Shown here one piece after another: positions 42,101-50,166 of a stretch of 64,000 nucleotides of DNA. The stretch's first letter is position 1; the number at the start of each line of letters is the position of its first letter. The translations under genes and the position numbers were made by a program. The notes beneath the pieces are model-generated. The model saw only the letters and a list, made by a program, of their open reading frames with translations. It did not search any database and was not told the DNA's origin. This DNA is from CBDIHH01 sp965279095 (GTDB taxonomy: Bacteria; Pseudomonadota; Alphaproteobacteria; Caulobacterales; Caulobacteraceae), in NCBI GenBank assembly GCA_965279095.1, contig CBDIHH010000007.1, forward strand, positions 372,001 to 436,000. The letters run 5' to 3'.

Positions 42101-43502
42101 GCTGCTCGAACAGATGATCCGCAACATGTTGGGCAACGCCCTGAAATACACCAAGCGGGGCAGGGTGCTGTTCGGCTGCCGCCGCAGCCGCGACACGGTC
42201 CGCATCGAAATCTGGGACACCGGGATGGGAATTCCCGAGAGCCAGCTGGGGGCGATTTTCGATGAGTACCATCAGATCGACAATGTCGCCCCCGAGCGAA
42301 GCCGCGGCCTCGGCCTGGGCCTGTCCATCGTCAAGCGGCTGGGCGACCTCCTGGGCCACACGGTCGGCGTAAGGTCACGGCCGGGGCGAGGCTCCGTGTT
42401 CTCGATCGACGTCGGCCGACCGCGAAACGGAGCGTTGCGCCTTGGCGACGGCCGCGTCCCCCTCGCCGTTTCGCGCCATCCGACCCATCGGCTGGGCTCG
42501 ATCCTGGTGGTGGACGACGATCCAGACATCCGCGACCTGTTGCAACAGCTTCTCGAGGCCGAGGGCCATACCGTGGTGGCCGCGGTCGATGGCCTGGAAG
42601 CCATGGAGTTGCTGACCCACCGCGTTGTCCAGCCCGACATCGTCCTGTCAGACTTCAACCTGCCGGGCGGCATGAACGGCCTTGAACTGGCCACCCAGGC
42701 GCGCGGCGCCCTGCATCGACAGGTGGCCGTCGCGATCCTGACCGGAGACATATCCTCGGGCACCCTGCGCGACATCGCGCACCAGAGCTGTGTCCACCTC
42801 AGCAAGCCGGTGAAGCTCCATGAGCTGACGAGATTGGTTCAGACCTTCCTGGCCAGCGCCGAAGGGCTGGCGGACCGGCCCAAGGCCGTCGATCGCGATG
42901 CGGACTCCCCCATCGTCTATGTCGTCGATGACGACAACAAGGTGCGGGCCGCCATTTGCAGCGTCCTTGAGGACGAGCAGTTCGTGGTCGAGGCCTTCCA
43001 CACGGCCGAAGCCTTCCTGCACGCCTTCCGGCCCGGTCGCGAGGCCTGCCTCCTGGTCGACGCCTATCTGCCCGGCATGGGGGGATTGGATCTACTTCAT
43101 CAGATGACGGCGGCCGGCCATCACCTGCCGACGATGATGATCACGGGCCACAGCGACGTCTCCATCGCGGTCCAGGCGATGAAGGCCGGGGCCTCGGAAT
43201 TCATCGAAAAGCCGATCGCACGCCTGGACCTCATCGCGGCCGTCTCGCGCGCGCTGGAGCTGGCGCATGATGCGACCAGTTCATCGGCCTGGCGAACCAG
43301 CGCCAGCGCCAAGATCGCCACCCTGACCGCGCGGCAGCATGAGATTCTCGCCCTGGTCCTGGCCGGCCATCCCAGCAAGAACATTGCGGCGGACCTGGGC
43401 ATTAGCCAGCGCACCGTGGAAAACCATCGCGCCTCGATCATGAAGAAGACCGGGGCCAAGTCGCTCCCGGCCCTGGCCCGGCTAGCGCTCGCCGCCGCAT
43501 GA
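39153..43502 (+). CDS. CheB-CheR-PAS-histidine kinase-REC-REC-LuxR mega-fusion
   Basis: This 1449-residue cytosolic protein joins six functions. A CheB methylesterase domain (about 32-210) has the catalytic Ser41 in GVGASAGG, His68 in VQHLDPSHD and Asp160 in SGTGGDGSAG. A CheR methyltransferase (about 230-505) has VTSFFRDP, IWIAGCSTGEEAYS and SCRNLLIYL. A coiled coil (about 670-745, NEEFQSTNEELLTSKEELQ) leads to a PAS domain (about 745-850), HisKA (His near 881 in SHDLRQPLQ) and HATPase_c (DTGMGIP, GLGLGLSIVKRLG). Then come REC1 (about 1115-1235, VVDDDPDIRD), REC2 (about 1253-1370, VVDDDNKVRA) and a LuxR-type HTH (about 1390-1445, LTARQHEILALV and SQRTVENHR). REC2 plus HTH equal a FixJ-type regulator. 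CheBR-PAS-kinase fusions are known; the appended REC-REC-LuxR makes this one-protein pathway from methylation to transcription. It overlaps the CDF gene by ATGA. Confidence 0.92.
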   Translation: MPSRTAKPTPVDRQRKTRASADRKAGAARPKPFMVVGVGASAGGLDAFRALLQALPADAGMAFVLVQHLDPSHDSLLVDLLAGCTPMPLHQAAQGMPLQPDHVYVIPPGDFLAVQAGHFKVTAPQGARGARLPFDFLLRSLAAERKDRAACIVLSGTGGDGSAGLQAIKAAGGLVIVQSSEAAYDGMPSSAIATDQVDLVLPIVAMATALIRRRDGAAQEPQPSAQNAVADPFAGIIDLVRRQTPHDFTAYKPGTLTRRIERRMAMASLRPTETKAYLERLRRHPAEIEELAKDLLIHVTSFFRDPKVFDLLARTTIPALVADHPDTPLRIWIAGCSTGEEAYSIGIVCLETLKAAGLTTKPQIFASDIDAGAVAIAREGFYPLAIAAEISPERLSSYFVQEPTGYRVSAELRAAVVFTVHDLLGDPPFSRLDMVSCRNLLIYLGIDAQAKAVSLFHFALRPDGVLVLGKAETAGYARGQFEPIAKTERLYRRIGVGRPGDVGSLFPSPDRTVTPPRITASAAPSRQAALAELCRDQLLANFMPAAALVTGKHECLYLTGAVDSYLSVPVGHPTQDLLAIVPASVRVKLRTAIRKAGLENARVSLDGGHIERDGRTLRFKLEVQPVRNGDDVLFLICFIEKAGHAQTATRPPGAQDGAREGELERELEATRTELRGAILDLELSGEEQKAINEDALSVNEEFQSTNEELLTSKEELQSLNEELTALNSQLQETLERQRTTADDLQNVLYSTDLATLFLDRDLRIRFFTPATKLLFNVLPGDVGRPLADLSSHAADDRLLADARVVLSGLTPIEQEIEAEDGLWFVRRILPYRAHDGRVEGVVVTFTDITERKRVAGALEEARQVADTANLAKSRFLAVASHDLRQPLQALSLLQGLLAKLVETDRAKALVSRLDETLAAMAGMLNTLLDINQIEAGTLKVEKIVFPVNDILERLKAEFSYQAKAQGLELIKVRSTLWVDSDPRLLEQMIRNMLGNALKYTKRGRVLFGCRRSRDTVRIEIWDTGMGIPESQLGAIFDEYHQIDNVAPERSRGLGLGLSIVKRLGDLLGHTVGVRSRPGRGSVFSIDVGRPRNGALRLGDGRVPLAVSRHPTHRLGSILVVDDDPDIRDLLQQLLEAEGHTVVAAVDGLEAMELLTHRVVQPDIVLSDFNLPGGMNGLELATQARGALHRQVAVAILTGDISSGTLRDIAHQSCVHLSKPVKLHELTRLVQTFLASAEGLADRPKAVDRDADSPIVYVVDDDNKVRAAICSVLEDEQFVVEAFHTAEAFLHAFRPGREACLLVDAYLPGMGGLDLLHQMTAAGHHLPTMMITGHSDVSIAVQAMKAGASEFIEKPIARLDLIAAVSRALELAHDATSSSAWRTSASAKIATLTARQHEILALVLAGHPSKNIAADLGISQRTVENHRASIMKKTGAKSLPALARLALAAA

Positions 43503-44521
43503 CGGGGGCGAGCAACGCCGTCACGCCAACGGACGCGGGCCGGCGCCGGTGGCGCTCACCGCTCTCGCCGAAAGGGGTTCTCTATGCGGCGCTGGCCGCC
43601 AACCTGCTGGTCGCCCTGACCAAGGCCGGCGCAGCCGCCTTCACCGGCAGCTCAGCCATGACCAGCGAAGCGGTCCACTCCTTTGTCGACACCTTGAATG
43701 AAGTCCTGCTGCTCTATGGCATCCGCCGGTCGGACCGGCGCGCGGACGCCGAGCACCCGCTTGGCTATGGCCGCGAGCTGTATTTCTGGAGTTTTATCGT
43801 CGCGATCCTGGTGTTCGCCCTCGGCGCCGTCGTGGCGATCTACGAGGGCGTCGACCACATCTTTCATCCGCAGCCGATCCAGAACCAGGCCGTCAACTAT
43901 CTGGTGCTGGCCATCGCCTTCGGGATCGATGGGGCCTCGTGGCTGTTTTCCCTTCGCCAGTTCAAGGCGGCCAAGGGGCGGTTGGGCTACTATGAAGCCT
44001 TCCGGCGCAGCAAGGATCCAACCTCCTTCATCGTGCTCTTCGAGGACAGCGCCGCACTGCTGGGCATTGTCGTCGCGGCGCTGGGGACCTTCGCGGCCAC
44101 CGCGTTTCACGCGCCGGTCCTGGATGGGGCCGCGTCGATCATCATCGGACTGATCTTGGCCACCACGGCCCTGTTGGTGGCGCGGGAAAGCAAAAGCCTG
44201 CTGATCGGTGAGCGGGCGGACGCATCGCTGTCCAACGCCATCCTGGTGATCGCGGGCAAGGAGCCCGGGGTGACGGGCGCCAACGGCCTGATTACCGTGC
44301 AACTGGCGCCCGATCAGATCCTCGTGGCCCTTAGCCTGAAGTTCGCGGATGACATGCGGACGGGCCAGATCGAGGCCCAGGTCATCGCCGTCGAACAGAA
44401 GGTTCGGGCGGCCTTCCCGCAGGTGGTGGCCCTGTTTATCAAGCCTCAGACCGACGCGACCTTCCGGGCCTCGCGCCGCGCGCGCTTTGGCCACGCCGCC
44501 GAAACCGACGATCGCGGATGA
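43499..44521 (+). CDS. Cation diffusion facilitator (CDF) family transporter
   Basis: The 340-residue product overlaps the fusion kinase by four bases. It has a basic N-terminus, then six helices; TM2 contains SEAVHSFVDTLNEVLLLYG with the metal ligands His and Asp, TM5 has FEDSAALLGIVVAALG with Glu/Asp, and the C-terminal cytoplasmic domain (about 240-340) has the CDF ferredoxin-like fold (VTGANGLITVQLAPDQILV). Family members export Zn, Fe, Mn or Cd. The TM2 His-Asp and TM5 Glu-Asp pattern differs from the DDDH set of ZitB/YiiP, so the metal specificity is unknown. Coupling to the fusion kinase suggests that protein may control it. Confidence 0.9.
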   Translation: MTGASNAVTPTDAGRRRWRSPLSPKGVLYAALAANLLVALTKAGAAAFTGSSAMTSEAVHSFVDTLNEVLLLYGIRRSDRRADAEHPLGYGRELYFWSFIVAILVFALGAVVAIYEGVDHIFHPQPIQNQAVNYLVLAIAFGIDGASWLFSLRQFKAAKGRLGYYEAFRRSKDPTSFIVLFEDSAALLGIVVAALGTFAATAFHAPVLDGAASIIIGLILATTALLVARESKSLLIGERADASLSNAILVIAGKEPGVTGANGLITVQLAPDQILVALSLKFADDMRTGQIEAQVIAVEQKVRAAFPQVVALFIKPQTDATFRASRRARFGHAAETDDRG

Positions 44522-44568
44522 AGCCCCTTCAACGCCGTCATTACCACCGCAACCCGAGGATCGCCTGA

Positions 44569-45177
44569 ATGCCCCAGCGCGCGCAGGAACTGGCCGCCGA
44601 AATCGTACGGCTGCAGACTGAACTGGACCGGGAAATCCACAAGCGCCGCAAGGCGCTGGGTTGGCGCATCAAGGAGAACCTCGTTGAATTCGAAGACGAG
44701 GTGATCGAGGAGCATCGACGGCTGCGAACCGGTCTGGCCGGCTACCTGGCGCGGTCATCGATCGGCAAGGTCCTCACCGCCCCGGTCATCTACTCGATCG
44801 TGATCCCGCTCCTGATCATCGACGTCTGGGCCAGCGCCTACCAGGCCATCTGCTTTCGCGCCTACCGCATCCCAAGGGTGCAGCGGTCGCTCTACATGGT
44901 CTTTGATCGCCAGCGCCTGGCCTATCTCAACCCGATCCAGAGTCTCAACTGCGCCTTCTGCAGCTACGCCAACGGCGTCATCGCCTATGTCCGTGAGATC
45001 GGCGGCCGGACCGAACAATATTGGTGTCCGATCAAGCATGCTTTCCGGGTGTCGAGCCCCCATCAACGCTATTACCAGTTTCTCGAATACGGCGACGCCG
45101 AGGGCTATCAGACGCGTGTCGAGCAGTTCCGCGAGCGCCTGCGATCCGAAGCCACGCTGGAGCCGGCGGACAGCTAG
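44569..45177 (+). CDS. Membrane-anchored protein with CxxC and second Cys cluster, unrecognised
   Basis: The 202-residue protein begins with a coiled-coil-like charged helix (AAEIVRLQTELDREIHKRRKALG), then an amphipathic segment and one hydrophobic helix (about 67-95, VIYSIVIPLLIIDVWASAY). A cysteine-bearing domain follows: LNCAFCSYANGVIAYVREIGG, and after 20 residues YWCPIKHAF. The three cysteines in the CxxC...C arrangement, plus nearby His, suggest a zinc or iron/haem site. I recognise no named family. It lies 48 bases after the CDF gene and could be its metal-related partner. It is the third gene of a probable operon with the fusion kinase and CDF. Confidence 0.72.
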   Translation: MPQRAQELAAEIVRLQTELDREIHKRRKALGWRIKENLVEFEDEVIEEHRRLRTGLAGYLARSSIGKVLTAPVIYSIVIPLLIIDVWASAYQAICFRAYRIPRVQRSLYMVFDRQRLAYLNPIQSLNCAFCSYANGVIAYVREIGGRTEQYWCPIKHAFRVSSPHQRYYQFLEYGDAEGYQTRVEQFRERLRSEATLEPADS

Positions 45178-45290
45178 CCAAGGGTCTTCGCGCCGCCGCA
45201 GCGCCGGGACGAGGCGGTGAGTCGGGGGCAGGACTTTGTTAGCCCGGCGGAGATACCCTGGCTTCGGCGGGGCTGCGGTGGGAAATCTGG

Positions 45291-45569
45291 ATGCGTATTG
45301 TCCTGGCGGCGGCCTTGGGCCTGGGCTTTGCGCCCCAATCCGCAGATGCGGCGACTGCGGCTGGCCGGTTCTCCGTCAGTGTTGTCGTCGAGGCGTCGTG
45401 CTCCATAGCCGTCAGCGCCCTTGTCGCTGACCTGCGCAGTTCGGGTGCGCCCAAGGCTCCGATCTGTTCGCCCACCCCCGCCCTGACGCGGGTCGCCGCG
45501 CCGACGCCCACCGTCAGGATCGCGCCCGACTCCGTGACCGGCCGGCCCACCATGACCGTCGAATTCTGA
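45291..45569 (+). CDS. Short secreted spore-coat-U-like peptide
   Basis: An ATG at 45291 gives 92 residues with a signal peptide (cleavage after ADA or AATA at about 21). The mature start AAGRFSVSVVVEASCSIAVSAL resembles the N-terminal strand of SCPU pilins (ATGTFAVSATVQATCSVTAL in the pilin at 49654-50166), with the conserved Cys and a second Cys about 23 residues later. The rest is short, Pro/Thr-rich, and ends TMTVEF, so the beta-sandwich is incomplete compared with the 140-170 residues of a full SCPU domain. It converges on the chaperone-usher operon. It may be a degraded pilin or a small inhibitor/decoy subunit. Confidence 0.5.
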   Translation: MRIVLAAALGLGFAPQSADAATAAGRFSVSVVVEASCSIAVSALVADLRSSGAPKAPICSPTPALTRVAAPTPTVRIAPDSVTGRPTMTVEF

Positions 45570-45606
45570 GTCGCGAGGCCCAGGCCGCGGGCCGCGGCTG
45601 CGGCGC

Positions 45607-46473
45607 TCAATAGGTCACGGTCGCGACGATCGTATCGCTATAGGTCCCGGGCCCCGGCGTGGCCTGCGCCGGCAGCTGGCCGTAAACCGTCAGAACCTGG
45701 GCTCCGCCGTTGCCGGTTCCGGCCAAGGTGCTGACGCCAGCGGTGTTGCCCCAATTGAGGGTGCGCGCGCCGTCCCGGAACAGGCTGTAGGCCAGGGTCG
45801 CCCCGCCGGGACCCGTCATCTTGCGGCTTGTCACCGACGCGCCAGCCCCCGCGCCGGCGTTCAGACCAATGGTGTAGGCGGTGGTGTTGGTGCAGCGGGC
45901 CGTGACCGTCGAGGTGAGGTTGGTCACCGCGCCCGAGACGGCGCCGAAGTTCAGACTGGTGGCCGAAAGGGTGCAACTCGCGGGAATGGACGTCTGGATC
46001 AAGAGCGAGGCCGAGCCGACGCTTCCGCTCTGCGGGACGGCCCTGATCGCGACGGTGTCGCTATAGGACCCGGGCGTCAGGGTCTGCGACGCCGGTATCG
46101 CGCCATAGAAGGCATAGGTCTGGGCCGCGCCGTTTCCCGTGGCCCGGATGGTGTTGGAGCCCGTCGTGACGCCCCAGTTCAAGGTGTGGGCGGCGTTGCG
46201 GGTGAGCAGGTAGGACAGGGTGGCCCCGCTGGGCCCGGCCATTTTCCGGCTGGTCACGGTTCCGCCGGAGGTCGAGCCGGCCCCGGCGGTGATATCATAC
46301 CCGACCCCGCTGGTGCAGGTGACCAGGCCGCTATTGGCGCTGGACAGGAGGGCGCCCGAATAGGCGCCGAACGCCAGGCCGCCGTTGGTGCTTGGGCTGC
46401 CGCAGCTCTGGCCCAGCGCCGGCCCGGTCCAGATCAGCAGGATCGCTGCGGCGGGGCCGGCGATGCGTTTCAT
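45607..46473 (-). CDS. Two-domain spore-coat-U (SCPU) pilin, probable tip subunit
   Basis: An ATG at 46473 overlaps the usher stop by four bases and gives 288 residues. After a signal peptide (cleavage near ALGQ at about 22) there are two SCPU domains: the first with CGSPSTNGGLAFGAYSG and VTSRKMAGPSGATLSYLL, and the second with ASCTLSATSLNFGAVSGAV, ARCTNTTAYTIGL and VTSRKMTGPGGATLAY. Each ends in a YSDTV/YSDTIVATV donor-strand-like segment. A double-domain SCPU protein after the usher is the usual position of the tip adhesin (CsuE-like). It would cap an archaic (Csu-type) chaperone-usher pilus. Confidence 0.85.
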   Translation of the reverse strand: MKRIAGPAAAILLIWTGPALGQSCGSPSTNGGLAFGAYSGALLSSANSGLVTCTSGVGYDITAGAGSTSGGTVTSRKMAGPSGATLSYLLTRNAAHTLNWGVTTGSNTIRATGNGAAQTYAFYGAIPASQTLTPGSYSDTVAIRAVPQSGSVGSASLLIQTSIPASCTLSATSLNFGAVSGAVTNLTSTVTARCTNTTAYTIGLNAGAGAGASVTSRKMTGPGGATLAYSLFRDGARTLNWGNTAGVSTLAGTGNGGAQVLTVYGQLPAQATPGPGTYSDTIVATVTY

Positions 46474-48866
46474 GGCCTGGTCTCCTGACACAACACGGGG
46501 CCGATCACCGGCAGCGTTCCCGGCGCCGCCCGGTAGCCGAACTGGGCCCGGCAACGCCTCCCGTCCGGCCTCTGGACCGTGATGAGATTCTGCGGCTGCA
46601 GGTTTTCCACATAGGCTTCGCCGTCATAGCCGACCGGCGCGGCCGCGCCCCCCAGGAGGGCGGACACGACCGTGCTTCCCAGGGGCAAGGCCGCGCCGGT
46701 CTCGTCCACCAGGCGCAGGAGCGCGCCGTGGCTGATCCGGATGGGGAAGCGGACAAGCACCCCGGCGCGATCCTGCGGGCGCACGGCGCGAGCGCCGGTA
46801 TCCATCGAGACGTCCAGGGGAATATCGAGCGGCGACAGGGCGATGTGATTGACGCCGAACGACCGCAGATCCGGCACCAGCAGCACGCCGGCCGCATTGG
46901 TGTGTCCCACGTCCCTGTTCTCGTTCAGCACATGGATGCCGCCAAGGCCCTGGGTGTCCACCACGGCGAAGCTGTCATAGATGGTGTTGGACGCGAAAAG
47001 GCGATGGTCGACGAACGACAGCGCGCCCTCGATATCGGTCCGCAGGGCGGTCTGCCGACCCAGATGGTCGACCCCGGCCGTCATCAGGGCCCATGGCGCC
47101 CGATAGGCGAGCTCGCCAAATTGGTGAGAGGTGTCGCCGGTGGAGACGAAGGCGCGATAGCCAAGCTCCCCCACCGTCGACGCCGAGCGCGTCGCCTGCG
47201 CCTGGGTCCCGCTGCCCGCCGAGTCCCGAGAGACGCTGGCGTTGACCGAGGTGCGCGGCCCGAACGGCAGGGTCAGGCCGACCAACACCCCGCCGTCGCC
47301 CTTCGCGTTCAGGTCATTGTAGCCATTGAGGTAGACCGACAGCCGGCCGATCTGGACCGCATAGCTGGCCGAGATGACGTGGGTGTGCTGCGCCGGCTGG
47401 TAAAGGACGGCGCCAGTCCCGCTCAGGGACAAGCCCTGTTCACGCGACGTCCCTGGTGAATCGTACACGGCGATCGGCGCGGGCGCGCCGTCCCGGTCGA
47501 GGCCGGCATAGAAGAGGCTGGCCGAGCCGAAGCGTCCCAGCGACAGCCCCAGGCTGGCGCCCAGGCGCAGCCTGGCCGGGGGGTCGCCATTGCGCGCGGC
47601 GACGTCGCGGAAATGGCGACTGGCGATCGTCGCGGCCAGCCCAAGGCTGAGTCGATCCGCGAAGTGTTGCGCGCCGAAGGTGACCTGGGTTCCAGCGCCC
47701 GCCGCGCTGGTGCTGGCGGCGGCCGCGCCGTTGAAGACGATGACGTCGGCGGCGTTCATCACCATGCCGGCGCCCGCCATGAACAGGCCGGCGTCCCCTT
47801 CGGCGGCGGCTTCCATGGTCAGTCTTGACGATAGGCCCCGACGATAGCTGGCGGCGAATGCGAGGGGCCCGTAGTCGCTGCTCTGCGCGCCGAAATTGCG
47901 CCGCACCGCGCCCAGCTGGACCGAGCCGGTCTGCAGGCCCGGCGCCAGCAGGGTGGCGGCGGCGTAGAACGGGAGGGTCGCGATCACCTGCCGTCCCAGC
48001 GCGTTGGTCAGGGCCACGGTGATGGCGCCCGCGCCCGTGGGCACGGGAAGCTGCGGCGCCTCGAACGGGCCGGCGCCAACCTGCCGCGACAGCAGCTTTC
48101 TGCCGTTGACCAGCACGTCAAGGGTGGACGGCACGGCCGCCGATCCGAACACCGTGGGCGTGGGAAAGGTCACGAGGTCGGGCCGCATGCTGAAATCAGA
48201 GGTGATCTGCACGCCGCCAAATCGAACCGCCCGGGTCCAGTCCAGGCCGCCCGTGATGAAATCGCCGACCCGATAATGCAGCCCGGTGCGGGGCTGGGCG
48301 TAGGTGTAGGTGGACTCGAGCCGAACGGTGGCGTCCGCCCCGGGCGTGCCGCCGCCCCGGAACAGGAGTCCGGAACTGACCACGCCCCAGGGCGAAAACG
48401 TCCGCCCGTCCAGCAGTCCACTGCTGGTGACATGACCGGCGACCACGGTGGTCGCGACCTCGAAGTTGAGCGTCGCGCCCAGTCCGCTGTCGATTTCTCC
48501 GGGTTCGGACGATTCGGCAATCCGCAGCACGGTCGGCTGCAGCGAAGCGGTCGTCGCCGTCAGGCGCAGGGTCTGGGTCGCGTAATCGAGGCGCCAGCCG
48601 ACGCCCGTCAGCTGGGACAACGAGATCATATCGTCAGGCCCCGCCGGCGCGGCCCCCGGCGCCCTGAGGCCCAGCTCGATCAGGTCGGACCGTCGCGACA
48701 GCAAGTCTGCGTCCCGCACAATGAACTCGGCGATCTTGCCGGTCGGATTGCCATTGAGCTCGACCTCAAGCAGAAGGCCCTGATCGGCGGCCTCGGCGCG
48801 GGTCGCCGCCAGGACCAGGGCGATGAGGATCGCGCCGCTGATCCGAAGAAGCGCCGCGTGTGGCAA
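46470..48866 (-). CDS. Archaic chaperone-usher pilus outer-membrane usher
   Basis: A TTG start at 48866 gives 798 residues. A signal peptide (cleavage after ATRAEA at about 26) precedes the usher N-domain (LLLEVELNGNPTGKIAEFIV). The barrel and plug region includes TSDFSMRPDLVTFPTPTVFGSAAVPSTLDVLVNG, typical of FimD/CsuD ushers, and the C-domains end with GYRAAPGTLPVIGPVLC and a conserved Cys. It exports and assembles SCPU subunits across the outer membrane. It lies 37 bases after the chaperone gene and overlaps the tip-pilin gene by four bases. Length is normal. Confidence 0.93.
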   Translation of the reverse strand: MPHAALLRISGAILIALVLAATRAEAADQGLLLEVELNGNPTGKIAEFIVRDADLLSRRSDLIELGLRAPGAAPAGPDDMISLSQLTGVGWRLDYATQTLRLTATTASLQPTVLRIAESSEPGEIDSGLGATLNFEVATTVVAGHVTSSGLLDGRTFSPWGVVSSGLLFRGGGTPGADATVRLESTYTYAQPRTGLHYRVGDFITGGLDWTRAVRFGGVQITSDFSMRPDLVTFPTPTVFGSAAVPSTLDVLVNGRKLLSRQVGAGPFEAPQLPVPTGAGAITVALTNALGRQVIATLPFYAAATLLAPGLQTGSVQLGAVRRNFGAQSSDYGPLAFAASYRRGLSSRLTMEAAAEGDAGLFMAGAGMVMNAADVIVFNGAAAASTSAAGAGTQVTFGAQHFADRLSLGLAATIASRHFRDVAARNGDPPARLRLGASLGLSLGRFGSASLFYAGLDRDGAPAPIAVYDSPGTSREQGLSLSGTGAVLYQPAQHTHVISASYAVQIGRLSVYLNGYNDLNAKGDGGVLVGLTLPFGPRTSVNASVSRDSAGSGTQAQATRSASTVGELGYRAFVSTGDTSHQFGELAYRAPWALMTAGVDHLGRQTALRTDIEGALSFVDHRLFASNTIYDSFAVVDTQGLGGIHVLNENRDVGHTNAAGVLLVPDLRSFGVNHIALSPLDIPLDVSMDTGARAVRPQDRAGVLVRFPIRISHGALLRLVDETGAALPLGSTVVSALLGGAAAPVGYDGEAYVENLQPQNLITVQRPDGRRCRAQFGYRAAPGTLPVIGPVLCQETRP

Positions 48867-48902
48867 GTCACGACCCCGCCAGGTCGCCGGCTGCGTCCGA
48901 GG

Positions 48903-49637
48903 TCAGGACCCCGGAACCAGGACCTGCTGATCGATCGGACCGGCTTCGGCGGTCGCGATCAGGTTCACCATCTCGCCCTTGGCCGACAGACCTGTCGGAT
49001 CAAGGACCCGCCAGCGACGGGTGGCGCCCACGAGAATGTAGGGCGAGGCGTTGGATTCGATCCGGATCACCCGCCCGTCGCTGGTCTTCACCACGAGGTC
49101 GCGCAGAGCCTCATGTCGGTCGCCGTCATTGGAGGCGACCAGATAGGTTCCGGCCGCCCCACGCTCGACCCGATACTGCACATGGGCGACGGCAGACTGA
49201 GCAGGCTCGGCGAAGACCGGAATGGACATGCGCAGGGCGACCTGCACCTCCCCCGGCTTGGCCGCCGACGGGATTTGATCGAGCAGGATCCGATAGGTCT
49301 GCTCCTTGCCCTCCACGGGGCGCCGCAACACCAGGCGCACGACCTGAGCGGTCGCCGGGGCGATGGTGGCGATCGGCGGGCTCGATTGCACGGCGTCCGT
49401 GGCCGTCAGCACGTCCTGGTCTCCGGCGGCCGACTGGCTCCAGGCGAAGGTCCGGATCTGGATGGTGGTCGGGGTGGCTCCCTGGTTGATCACGGTCAGG
49501 GCCACGGCCATCTGGCCGGGAGAGAGTTGGACGGTCACCGGAAGCACCGTCAAGGCCTGAGCGCGCGCTTCAACGCCGCCCGACAGGGCGAACAGGGTGG
49601 CGGCCAGGGCTGTCAATCGAATGGGAGATGTCGTCAT
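48903..49637 (-). CDS. Fimbrial periplasmic chaperone (CsuC-like)
   Basis: An ATG at 49637 gives 244 residues, with a signal peptide (cleavage after ARAQA at about 22). Two immunoglobulin-like domains follow. Chaperone motifs include PVTVQLSPGQMAVALTVINQG at the start, VVRLVLRRPVEGKEQTYRILLDQIP at the domain 1 end (with basic residues used for donor-strand complementation), and VFAEPAQS in the linker to domain 2, which ends ...GPIDQQVLVPGS. It escorts SCPU pilins to the usher. Upstream is the pilin gene with a 16-base gap; downstream is the usher after 37 bases. Confidence 0.88.
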   Translation of the reverse strand: MTTSPIRLTALAATLFALSGGVEARAQALTVLPVTVQLSPGQMAVALTVINQGATPTTIQIRTFAWSQSAAGDQDVLTATDAVQSSPPIATIAPATAQVVRLVLRRPVEGKEQTYRILLDQIPSAAKPGEVQVALRMSIPVFAEPAQSAVAHVQYRVERGAAGTYLVASNDGDRHEALRDLVVKTSDGRVIRIESNASPYILVGATRRWRVLDPTGLSAKGEMVNLIATAEAGPIDQQVLVPGS

Positions 49638-49653
49638 CGTTTCTGACCCTGGA

Positions 49654-50166
49654 CTAGTAGGTGATGGTGGCGGTGATGGTGTCGGTGTAGGCCCCGGGCG
49701 CCACGAACTGCCCGGCCAGGACCTGACCGTAGACGGTCGATACCTGGGCGGCGCCGTTGCCGACGCCGGCGACGGTGTCGGTGGTCGGGGTATTGCCCCA
49801 GTTGACCGCATGGGCGGCGTCCGACGTGAGGCTGTAGCCGATCAAGGCCGCCGCCGGCCCGGTCATCTTGCGGGTTGTCACCGTCGCCGCCGTGCCCAGT
49901 CCGGCGCTGAGGCCGATGCTGTAGGGGGTGGTGTTGGTGCAGGTCACCGAGACCGTGGTCGTTCCGGCGAGCGCCACGCCGATATAGGTTCCGAAGGCCA
50001 GGGGCAGCGCGGTCACCGAACAGGTGGCCTGGACCGTCGCGGACACCGCGAAGGTTCCGGTGGCGGTGGCCGCCGAGGCGTCGAGCGGGGCCATGCCGAC
50101 CGCCAGCAGGCCCGCGGCGGCCATGGCCAGCGGGAGCCGGCCAAACTTCAAGTCCTGGCGCGCCAT
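49654..50166 (-). CDS. Spore-coat-U (SCPU) type major pilin
   Basis: The 170-residue protein has a signal peptide (cleavage after LDASA at about 31) and one SCPU domain. It begins ATGTFAVSATVQATCSV, followed by LPLAFGTYIGVALAG, VTCTNTTPYSIGL (second Cys), VTTRKMTGPAAALIGY and NWGNTPTTDTVAGVGNGAAQ, ending in YTDTITATITY. These match CsuA/B-type archaic pilins. It is the first gene of the operon and presumably the major rod subunit. Its promoter must lie in the divergent region 50167-50417, which also holds a near-perfect inverted repeat (50296-50333). The full domain length is intact. Confidence 0.9.
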   Translation of the reverse strand: MARQDLKFGRLPLAMAAAGLLAVGMAPLDASAATATGTFAVSATVQATCSVTALPLAFGTYIGVALAGTTTVSVTCTNTTPYSIGLSAGLGTAATVTTRKMTGPAAALIGYSLTSDAAHAVNWGNTPTTDTVAGVGNGAAQVSTVYGQVLAGQFVAPGAYTDTITATITY

